Of a DNA stretch of 7,716 bases, positions 1 through 5,411 are shown piece after piece (within the stretch, counting starts at the first letter, position 1; every line of letters begins with the position of its first letter). The stretch comes from Helicobacteraceae bacterium (GTDB taxonomy: Bacteria > Campylobacterota > Campylobacteria > Campylobacterales > SZUA-545). Made by a program: the position numbers and the translations under genes. Where the stretch lies: the NCBI GenBank assembly GCA_003250175.1, contig QKHD01000299.1:1-7716 (forward strand). The letters are read 5' to 3'. The notes beneath the pieces are model-generated. The model had not been told where the DNA came from. It saw nothing but the letters and a program-made list of their open reading frames with translations, and made no database searches.

Positions 1-2
1 TT

Positions 3-284
3 ATCAGCGCCTTTGCCGGGGCCAATCTGCGCCACTCCCACCTGCCGATCCGTTTCGGCAAGGCGGAACGCTGGCTGGTCTCCCCGGCCATGCACCAGTT
101 TCACCACACCAAGGAGGGTGCCCAGACCAACTACGGCGGCACCCTGGCACTCTGGGACCGGGTTTTCGGCTCCCTGGTTATTCCGGATCATAAAATCCGG
201 CGATTCGGTCTGGGCAGAGCCCTCCACACCAGCCTCGCGGCTTTACTGTTCGAACCCCTGAAGATGAAAGGAACATCCCGATGA
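3..284 (+). CDS. Sterol desaturase / fatty acid hydroxylase family protein, C-terminal 93 residues (5' end outside window)
   Basis: The reading frame is open from the left edge to the TGA at 282-284. It shows the end of the membrane di-iron hydroxylase fold of the sterol desaturase family: an HSH at visible residues 11-13, then MHQFHHTKEG at 30-39, whose HQFHH is the last His cluster of the metal site. An NYG and LWDRVFGSL follow, the usual family ending in which the Trp-Asp-Arg-x-Phe-Gly stretch comes about 12-20 residues after the HxxHH. Members are integral membrane oxygenases acting on lipid-like substrates; the substrate here cannot be told. A short hydrophobic stretch and a basic tail (KMKGTSR) close the protein. 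Its stop codon overlaps the porin ATG (ATGA), so the two are probably translationally coupled and in one operon. The family call is firm; the in vivo role is unknown. Confidence 0.88.
   Translation: MSAFAGANLRHSHLPIRFGKAERWLVSPAMHQFHHTKEGAQTNYGGTLALWDRVFGSLVIPDHKIRRFGLGRALHTSLAALLFEPLKMKGTSR
267..272 (+). promoter_or_regulatory. Ribosome binding site of the porin inside the upstream gene
   Basis: AAAGGA lies 8 nt before the porin ATG, within the last codons of the desaturase-family gene. It fixes the porin start at 281, although that start overlaps the preceding stop codon. Confidence 0.7.
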
Positions 285-1627
285 AACGACACCTCCTAGC
301 CCCATTTTTGCTCAGCTCCGCCCTGATGGCGGGCGAAGCCGACCTGCAGCGCCAGATTGACGAGCTCAAAGCCCAGCTGAGCAGCCTGAAAGCCGAACAG
401 CAAACCAGCAACGGCGCCATTTTGGAAGAGCTGGCCACACTGCAAAGCAGCGGCGCCACCGCCTCCGGAGGGGATGTTTTCCAAAGCTACACCTCCCTGG
501 GCGAAGCGGCCTCCAAGGTCTACCACTCCAGCGACGCCCTCTCCATCGGCGGCTACGGCGAATACCGTCTGAAAAAATACATCGACTATAAAAACTACGC
601 CGACGATACGGCCAACGACACCCGCAACAAGCTGGAGACGAATATCCTGCGTTTCATCCCCTACTTCGGGTACAAATTCAACGACTGGATCATCATGAAC
701 ACGGAGATCGAGTTTGAAGACGGCGGCTCCCGCAGCGACGACGAGAACAACTACAAATACGCCATCGTCGAGTTTTCCTACCTCGACTTCCTGCTGGATG
801 AAAGCTACAACCTCCGGATCGGCCACGTGCTCGTCCCCATGGGGATCACCAACCTCAACCACGAACCCGTCGCCTTCCTCACCGCCGACCGACCCACGGT
901 GGAGACCTACATTATCCCCTCCACCTGGCACACCAACGGGGCGTTGATGCACGGGAAAGTGGCGGGACTGGACTACTACGCCGGAATCGTCACCTCTCCG
1001 GATGCGGGTGCCTTTATCGAAGGGCGTTTTATCCAGCAGGGTCGTCTGGGTGCGCGACAGTTTACGGATGATCTCAGCGGTGTCGTCCGGATCGAATCCG
1101 CCTCCGGAGGCTTCAGCCTGGGCGGTTCCGCCTACTTTGGCCAGAGCACCGTGTTGGAAGAGGACCGCCCGGGAACGGCCAGCGGCCAGACCGGTGATGC
1201 GAAGGTGGGCATCGGCATGGCGGAAATCCACGCCGCCTACCGCGACAACGGCTGGGATATCAAAACCCTGGCCGTTTATGGCAGCCTGAACGGCGATGTG
1301 GACGCCCTCCCGGGCAATGACGGCACCAGCGTCATCTCCTCCAGCGTCAACGGGCAGTACCTCACCGTCGGCTACGACCTCTTAAACGGCAGCGGCAGCA
1401 AGAGCGCCCTCTACCTCTTCGGCGAAATCGAACGCCTCGATATGGACGGCGACGATGTCACGCTCTACCCGGATAACAACGCCTTTTTGGAGTACACCGC
1501 GGGGATCACCTACTACCCCACCCCGATGGTCTCCGTCAAGGTGGACTACTGGGTCCGCGACTACGGCAGTGCCGCCACACTGGCGGATGAAAACGTCTTT
1601 AACGCCAACCTCGGCTTCATTTTCTAG
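281..1627 (+). CDS. Outer-membrane porin with N-terminal coiled coil (OprO/OprP-like)
   Basis: This is a 448-residue precursor. Residues 1-17 form a signal peptide (MKRHLL, hydrophobic core, LMA cleavage site before GEA). Residues about 20-55 are a heptad-patterned coiled coil (LQRQIDELKAQL), as seen at the base of trimeric or peptidoglycan-linked porins. From about residue 87 (SIGGYGEYRL) to the end there are alternating, aromatic-rich beta strands with acidic turns, and the chain ends in LGFIF with the C-terminal Phe expected for BAM-dependent barrels. The stretch NLRIGHVLVPMGITN (about 183-197) resembles the corresponding segment of phosphate-selective porins. The start at 281 has an AAAGGA Shine-Dalgarno at 267-272, 8 nt upstream, and overlaps the preceding stop. 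Selectivity cannot be read from the sequence; anion or general diffusion are both possible. It is followed by a periplasmic diheme peroxidase. Confidence 0.87.
   Translation: MKRHLLAPFLLSSALMAGEADLQRQIDELKAQLSSLKAEQQTSNGAILEELATLQSSGATASGGDVFQSYTSLGEAASKVYHSSDALSIGGYGEYRLKKYIDYKNYADDTANDTRNKLETNILRFIPYFGYKFNDWIIMNTEIEFEDGGSRSDDENNYKYAIVEFSYLDFLLDESYNLRIGHVLVPMGITNLNHEPVAFLTADRPTVETYIIPSTWHTNGALMHGKVAGLDYYAGIVTSPDAGAFIEGRFIQQGRLGARQFTDDLSGVVRIESASGGFSLGGSAYFGQSTVLEEDRPGTASGQTGDAKVGIGMAEIHAAYRDNGWDIKTLAVYGSLNGDVDALPGNDGTSVISSSVNGQYLTVGYDLLNGSGSKSALYLFGEIERLDMDGDDVTLYPDNNAFLEYTAGITYYPTPMVSVKVDYWVRDYGSAATLADENVFNANLGFIF
462..471. repeat. CCTCCGGAGG palindrome (an extended TCCGGA copy)
   Basis: This 10-bp perfect palindrome occurs again at 1101-1110, also in the porin gene. 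Both contain the hexamer TCCGGA, counted 27 times across the window. Here the hexamer is in frame as Ser-Gly. Confidence 0.6.
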
Positions 1628-1636
1628 GAGAACCCC

Positions 1637-2839
1637 ATGCGCACGATTCTGATAACCCTGACCTTTGGCTTTTTGATTCTGGGCTGCGGCAGCTCTGAAA
1701 ATTCCAAAACCCCCGCCTCGACCCTGACCCAGGCGACCCTGGGGGCGGCGCTCTTTAGCGATGCCAACCTCTCCGCCAACCGGACCCAGTCCTGTGCCAC
1801 CTGTCACAATCCGGAGCACGGCTTTGCGGACAACCGCAGCAACGACATCTCCGGACTGACCGTCTCCGGAGCGGTCTCTTTGGGGGATGACGGCGTCTCC
1901 ATCGGCGACCGCAACGCCCCCACGGCGGCGTATGCCAGCTTCATTCCGGCGTTTTCCTACGACAGCGACGCCGGGCGCTATGTGGGCGGGCAGTTTTTAG
2001 ACGGCCGCGCCTCAAAACTGGAAGACCAGGCGGGCGGCCCGCCCCTAAACCCGCTGGAGATGGGCATGGCCTCCAAGGCGGATGTCGTCGCCCGGATTCA
2101 GGAGAACGACACCTACGTCACCCAGTTTAAACGCCTCTTCGGTGAGAGCATTTTTGACGATGCCAACGCCACCTATGAAGCGATGAAGAGCAGCATCGCC
2201 GCCTTTGAGCGCACCGATACCTTTGCCCCGTTTGATTCCAAGTACGACCGCTACCTGGCGTGTATCGCGGAGGACCGGGTCGATCCGGTCAACGAGTGTC
2301 TGGAAGAGGGAGGCTGGACTACGGCGGAGAGTCTGGGGATGGATCTATTCTTTAGCGAGAGCAACACCAACTGCAGCCTTTGCCACATGATTAACACCGG
2401 TCTGGCCACGGCCAACGAGACCTTTAGCAACTACCAGTACCACAACATCGGCGTACCGTCCAACCCCACGCTGCTCACCCACTGGGGCAGCGACTTTAAC
2501 GACTCCGGACTGGCCAATCACCTGGGTGATGAGGACTACCGCGGCATGTTCAAGGTGCCCACCCTGCGCAACGTCGCGGTGACAGGCCCGTACATGCACA
2601 ACGGCGTCTTCGCCGATCTGGAAACGGTCGTGCGCTTTTACGACCATTTTGTCTCCGGATCGAGCAATACGATCAATCCGGAGACGGGTGTTGCCTGGGC
2701 TGATCCGGAGACCGACCAGAATATCAGCACCACGGAGCTTACCAGCGCCACCACGTTGAATGACACGCAGGTTGCCGCCCTGGTGGCCTTCTTAAAGACC
2801 CTCACCGACCAGCGCTACGAGCACCTTTTAGGAAATTAA
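1637..2839 (+). CDS. Diheme cytochrome c peroxidase / MauG-family lipoprotein
   Basis: This is a 400-residue exported diheme protein. The N-terminus has a lipobox-like LILGC with Cys17 as predicted lipid anchor, followed by a Ser/Thr/Pro linker. Two heme c sites are present: CATCH at 53-57 and CSLCH at 246-250. Family motifs include RNAPT (92-96), DGRASKLEDQA (122-132), NPLEMG (138-143, Glu141 matching the conserved catalytic Glu), VPTLRNVAVTGPYMHNG (307-323) and a C-terminal VAALVAFLKTLT. The family reduces H2O2 or carries out heme-driven oxidations in the periplasm. Two points are unusual: the FWDGRA motif reads FLDGRA, so the bridging Trp is missing, and Tyr335 (VVRFYD) lies where classical peroxidases have a Met ligand and MauG a Tyr (alignment by eye). 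C209 and C221 could form a disulfide. The start has AGGAG at 1626-1630 overlapping the porin stop; the gap to the porin is 9 nt. Confidence 0.88.
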   Translation: MRTILITLTFGFLILGCGSSENSKTPASTLTQATLGAALFSDANLSANRTQSCATCHNPEHGFADNRSNDISGLTVSGAVSLGDDGVSIGDRNAPTAAYASFIPAFSYDSDAGRYVGGQFLDGRASKLEDQAGGPPLNPLEMGMASKADVVARIQENDTYVTQFKRLFGESIFDDANATYEAMKSSIAAFERTDTFAPFDSKYDRYLACIAEDRVDPVNECLEEGGWTTAESLGMDLFFSESNTNCSLCHMINTGLATANETFSNYQYHNIGVPSNPTLLTHWGSDFNDSGLANHLGDEDYRGMFKVPTLRNVAVTGPYMHNGVFADLETVVRFYDHFVSGSSNTINPETGVAWADPETDQNISTTELTSATTLNDTQVAALVAFLKTLTDQRYEHLLGN

Positions 2840-4026
2840 GCCTCCCGGTGGGGCAGCCGCAGGATAAACATCGCCCCATCGGCGGTGTTTTCCGCGGTGA
2901 TCGTTCCGTCAAACTGCCCTTCGATAATCCGCCGGGCAATAAACAGCCCGATCCCCGTGCCCTTGTCGTCCGGCTTGGTGGTAAAGTAGGGCTCGAAAAT
3001 TTTTTCCAGATTCTTCGGATCGATCCCGCCCGCGTTGTCCATCACCAAAATCACCGTCTCGCCGTTTTCCCCATCTTTGATATGAATCGACACGTTTCCG
3101 CCGCCATGGCTAAGAACACCCTTTTGGGTTGCGGCAACAATGGCGTCGCGCGCATTGTTGATGAGAATAATCAGCACCTGCTTGAGGTCGTTTTCATAGC
3201 CGAAAAGTTTGCCCTCTTTGGGCAGGTCGTTGGTCAGGGCGTAGCCGATGGTGCTGCCTTTAAGCTGGGAGCTAAGCAAGACAAAGACCTGCTTGACCGT
3301 CTCCACGGGGGAGAAATAGACCTTGGAACGGTTGTGTTTGAAGAAGTTTCTAAAGTCCTCGATGGTCTGGCTCATGTAATCGATCTGGTTGCTCATCTCC
3401 TGGGAGATTTCGCTGACATACTCTTTGTCGATCTCACCGTGTTCGAAGGCGTCTTCGAAATCCTGGGCGATAGCATAGATGCTGTTGAGGGGTTGTCGCC
3501 ACTGGTGGGCGATGGCGCTGATCATCTCCCCCATGGCCGCCTGCTTGGACTGCTGCTGCAGGAGCATGTCCTTGCGGCGGTTCTCCTCCACAGCGGCCTT
3601 GACCCGCTGTTCCAGCTCGCGGTTAAAGCCCATGAGGCGCTGTTTCATCTCCAAAAGCGGGGTCTGATCGTAGATCATGAGACTCACCAGCCCCGCTTCC
3701 AGATCATAGGGCGCGATGGTGACGTTTTGCTGCATGTACTCGAAACTGGAGTAGGTGATCTTGTCCACGGGAATTTTAAAGAGATAGTGGCTGACGCTGG
3801 CATCGATAAAACTGGGAGTTTTGAGGGTCAGGGCGTTTTTGATCTTGCGTTTGAGCGTCCGGACATCCACCTCCGGAAAGAGCACATCGAGCCGGCTTCC
3901 CGCATCCGGATCAACCTCGACTCCGGTGTAGGCACAGAGCCAGGCGTTCCAGAAACGCACCCGAAGGTCCGTGTCCAAAATAATGACGCCGTGGTTCAGG
4001 GAGTTGAGGAAAATCCGGTTTTGCAT
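2836..4026 (-). CDS. Soluble PAS-domain sensor histidine kinase
   Basis: This is a 396-residue kinase without membrane segments. Residues about 4-120 form a PAS-like sensor (GVIILDTDLRVRFWN). A charged coiled coil (about 124-165) leads to the dimerisation/phosphoacceptor helix with AHQWRQPLN, His174 being the predicted phosphorylation site. The ATPase domain carries the N box NNARDAI (290-296), G1 DNAGGI (330-335), F box FEPYFTTK (344-351) and G2 GTGIGL (356-361), so all catalytic boxes look intact. The ATG overlaps the TGA of the upstream CheC-like gene (TGATG), there is no strong Shine-Dalgarno, and coupled translation is likely. It probably phosphorylates the receiver encoded two genes upstream. 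The signal is unknown; a PAS of this type may bind a small ligand or cofactor. The stop codon interlocks with that of the convergent peroxidase gene. Confidence 0.93.
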   Translation of the reverse strand: MQNRIFLNSLNHGVIILDTDLRVRFWNAWLCAYTGVEVDPDAGSRLDVLFPEVDVRTLKRKIKNALTLKTPSFIDASVSHYLFKIPVDKITYSSFEYMQQNVTIAPYDLEAGLVSLMIYDQTPLLEMKQRLMGFNRELEQRVKAAVEENRRKDMLLQQQSKQAAMGEMISAIAHQWRQPLNSIYAIAQDFEDAFEHGEIDKEYVSEISQEMSNQIDYMSQTIEDFRNFFKHNRSKVYFSPVETVKQVFVLLSSQLKGSTIGYALTNDLPKEGKLFGYENDLKQVLIILINNARDAIVAATQKGVLSHGGGNVSIHIKDGENGETVILVMDNAGGIDPKNLEKIFEPYFTTKPDDKGTGIGLFIARRIIEGQFDGTITAENTADGAMFILRLPHREA

Positions 4027-4649
4027 CAGAGGTCATCCAAAAATCGGCCCAGGGCCTCTTTGAGCCAGACGAAGGAGCTCTCTTTGGTGAGAAACAGCAG
4101 GTAACCGGTGATCTGCTCCGTTTCAAATTCGAGCTTGGTTTCGATGATGATCACCTTGGTAAACTCCATCCCTTCCCGTTTGGAAAGGCGCAGCACGCTC
4201 TCGCCGATGTGGCAGGTCGATTCGATGACGGGCGGGTTAAAGAAAATCTGCGCATCCAGAAGCTCCACCAGTTTGCCGATGCAGGCGGAGGAGATGATGT
4301 TGGTAATCTCCAGTACCGAAGCCTGGACATCTTCCTTGCCCAGCTCGTCGCTCTCCAAAAGCAGGCTGCTCAGGCGCATGGCCGAATCGTCGTCGATGAT
4401 AAAGACCGATTCGCCGTCAAAACGGTTGCGGAAGAGCTGGGTGACGATATAGCACTGGGTAATCCCCCGAAACTTCTCGTCAAAATAGGCCTCCAGCTGG
4501 GGAAGATCCATAGCGTCGATCTTGGGCAGAGGCATGGTGGAGAAGCTGTTTAGCGAGTCGCTGATAATGGAGGAGGCGACCCCGAAGGAGATATTCATCA
4601 GCTCCTGGAGGGCGTCTTTTTCATCTGCACTCAGCAGTTCGGCAGGCAT
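4026..4649 (-). CDS. CheC-like phosphatase (two-motif CheC/CheX/FliY superfamily)
   Basis: This is a 207-residue cytoplasmic protein. It has the CheC-family active-site pattern twice: Asp12-x3-Glu16-x2-Asn19-x22-Pro42, and Glu114-x2-Asn117-x22-Pro140, the second preceded by Ala110/Ser111 rather than Asp/Ser at the first position. The Glu and Asn are the residues used by CheC and CheX to dephosphorylate CheY-P. Two complete repeats in about 207 residues match CheC better than one-site CheX. The middle (ITQCYIVTQLF, ESVFIIDDD) and end (VIIIETKLEF) are the usual strands of the fold. The start at 4649 has GAGG 8 nt upstream (complement of 4658-4661) and begins 1 nt after the receiver stop. A longer frame to 4787 would run inside the receiver gene and lacks family sequence. 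Its partner is most likely the adjacent CheY-like protein. Confidence 0.88.
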   Translation of the reverse strand: MPAELLSADEKDALQELMNISFGVASSIISDSLNSFSTMPLPKIDAMDLPQLEAYFDEKFRGITQCYIVTQLFRNRFDGESVFIIDDDSAMRLSSLLLESDELGKEDVQASVLEITNIISSACIGKLVELLDAQIFFNPPVIESTCHIGESVLRLSKREGMEFTKVIIIETKLEFETEQITGYLLFLTKESSFVWLKEALGRFLDDL

Positions 4650-4650
4650 C

Positions 4651-5022
4651 TCAGTGACCTCTGGGGGCAAAATCATCCAGCAGCGCCTTGAGCGTTGCTG
4701 GGTTGACGGGTTTGCGAACCATTGCCTTGGCGCCCAGGGCGTGGACACGCTCCTTGGCAGATTGCTGGATATCGGCGGAGACCACAATCACCACCGCCGT
4801 TTTATCGATGGTTTGCATGTTTTCCAAAAAGGCGTAGCCGTCCATGACGGGCATGGTCAGATCCAAAAACACGATGTCCGGACGGGATTCGCGATACGCG
4901 TCCAGCCCCTCCTGCCCGTTTTCAAACATCACCACCTCCGCCGTGTCGGCAAGGGGCTCGGGAAGTGCTTTTTTCAGCATCAGCCGCGCAGTTTTTGAAT
5001 CGTCTATGATCATGATTTTCAT
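4651..5022 (-). CDS. Single-domain CheY-like response regulator
   Basis: This is a 123-residue receiver with no output domain. The acidic pair is Asp7-Asp8 (IIDDSKTARLM), the phosphoacceptor Asp54 (FLDLTMPVMDGY), the switch Ser82 (VVSAD) and the conserved Lys104 (RKPVNP), all in CheY order. The position of the CheY switch aromatic before Lys is Met/Val here, so output coupling may differ from motor-binding CheY. The start at 5022 is set by GAAGGA (complement of 5031-5036) 8 nt upstream; the frame stays open to 5073, but those 17 extra codons lack family sequence and cross the promoter. It is the first gene of a receiver, CheC-like phosphatase, kinase operon. With no DNA-binding domain, its output must be protein-protein: a motor, a diguanylate enzyme or a phosphorelay. 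Confidence 0.93.
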   Translation of the reverse strand: MKIMIIDDSKTARLMLKKALPEPLADTAEVVMFENGQEGLDAYRESRPDIVFLDLTMPVMDGYAFLENMQTIDKTAVVIVVSADIQQSAKERVHALGAKAMVRKPVNPATLKALLDDFAPRGH

Positions 5023-5046
5023 GGTTTTCGTCCTTCTATTACGACA

Positions 5047-5073
5047 ATAATACCATATTTTTTCCGTTGCCAA
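5047..5073 (-). promoter_or_regulatory. Possible promoter of the receiver/CheC/kinase operon
   Basis: On the minus strand TTGGCA (complement of 5068-5073) precedes TATTAT (complement of 5047-5052) by 15 nt. Transcription would begin near 5040, about 18 nt before the receiver ATG at 5022. The spacing is short, so the -10 is better supported than the -35. It overlaps the -35 region of the divergent rod-like promoter. Confidence 0.4.
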
Positions 5074-5096
5074 TTGACATCAAAAAAGGTTATAAT
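5067..5096 (+). promoter_or_regulatory. Predicted sigma-70-type promoter of the rod-like gene
   Basis: TTGCCA at 5067-5072 (5 of 6 to TTGACA) is followed after 18 nt by a perfect TATAAT at 5091-5096, in AT-rich DNA. Transcription would start near 5103, giving a leader of about 20 nt that holds the GAGGAGG ribosome site. A perfect TTGACA at 5074-5079 lies only 11 nt from the -10, too close to serve it. No sigma-28 or sigma-54 pattern typical of late flagellar genes was seen. Confidence 0.6.
5068..5079. promoter_or_regulatory. 12-bp near-palindrome between divergent genes
   Basis: TGCCAATTGACA reads as TGYCAATTGRCA with one mismatched pair around a perfect CAATTG core. It sits between the divergent receiver operon and rod-like gene, over the -35 boxes proposed for both directions. 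It may be an operator, or only the by-product of back-to-back -35 boxes. Confidence 0.3.
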
Positions 5097-5111
5097 GGAT
5101 TCATTAGCCAC

Positions 5112-5118
5112 GAGGAGG
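5112..5118 (+). promoter_or_regulatory. Strong ribosome binding site of the rod-like gene
   Basis: GAGGAGG is the strongest Shine-Dalgarno match in the window. It decides that translation begins at 5124 or 5127 and not at the in-frame ATG at 5067, which lies upstream of the predicted transcription start. Confidence 0.8.
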
Positions 5119-5123
5119 TTTAT

Positions 5124-5411
5124 ATGATGACATCATCCGTTTCTTCCCTGAACGCCTATCAGGGCTGGCTCGACAACAGCGCAAGCAATGTCGCCAATGC
5201 TACCAACCGCAATAACAGCGCTGTTCAAAGCACCATTAACGAAGGCCCGGGTTCCAACCCGACACTAAGCAGTACGCCAACCAATCAGCCCGTCGAGATG
5301 GTTCGGGAGATGACCGACCAGATCGTCATCCCCGAAGCGGCCGAAGCCAATGCCGACGCCATCCGTACCCAGGACGAGATGATGGGTACCCTGCTCGACC
5401 TGCTCGCCTAA
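5124..5411 (+). CDS. Small flagellar rod/hook-like protein (D0-only FlgB/FlgC/FlgE-type)
   Basis: This is a 95-residue protein; ATG at 5124 or 5127. The N-terminal third (SSLNAYQGWLDNSASNVANA) follows the flagellar basal-body rod signature, in which a small-residue/hydrophobic helix ends in ANNIAN-like residues. The C-terminal third (EANADAIRTQDEMMGTLLDL) follows the rod/hook C-terminal signature, normally close to YEANAKVIKTADEMLGTLLDL. The two helices would pair as the D0 coiled coil of axial proteins. Only about 35 polar residues rich in Asn, Ser, Thr and Pro join them, so the protein is shorter than FlgB or FlgC (usually about 130-165 residues) and lacks any outer domain. GAGGAGG at 5112-5118 is a strong Shine-Dalgarno, 5 nt before the first ATG and 8 before the second. 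It may be a rod or export-apparatus accessory; a stand-alone paralogue of unknown role is equally possible. Confidence 0.8.
   Translation: MMTSSVSSLNAYQGWLDNSASNVANATNRNNSAVQSTINEGPGSNPTLSSTPTNQPVEMVREMTDQIVIPEAAEANADAIRTQDEMMGTLLDLLA

Noticed and set aside
296..1231. A 311-codon open frame on the minus strand opposite the porin
   Set aside because: It is Gly/Val/Asp-rich, low-complexity shadow sequence without a ribosome site or recognisable motif; the porin on the plus strand has signal peptide, strands and terminal Phe.
2848..4104. A 418-codon open frame on the plus strand opposite the histidine kinase
   Set aside because: It is the exact shadow of a gene with all kinase motifs, shows no family sequence of its own, and its openness is explained by the GC-rich codon use of the minus-strand gene.
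4650..4787. Extended N-terminus of the CheC-like protein starting at 4787
   Set aside because: The extra residues lie inside the receiver gene in another frame, are Arg/Trp/Pro-rich and unlike the family; the ATG at 4649 has its own Shine-Dalgarno.
5074..5079. Perfect TTGACA as the -35 of the rod-like promoter
   Set aside because: It is only 11 nt from TATAAT; the TTGCCA at 5067-5072 with an 18-nt spacer fits better.
5067..5123. Upstream start of the rod-like gene at 5067
   Set aside because: It precedes the predicted -10 and the strong GAGGAGG site, and the extra residues do not belong to the rod signature.
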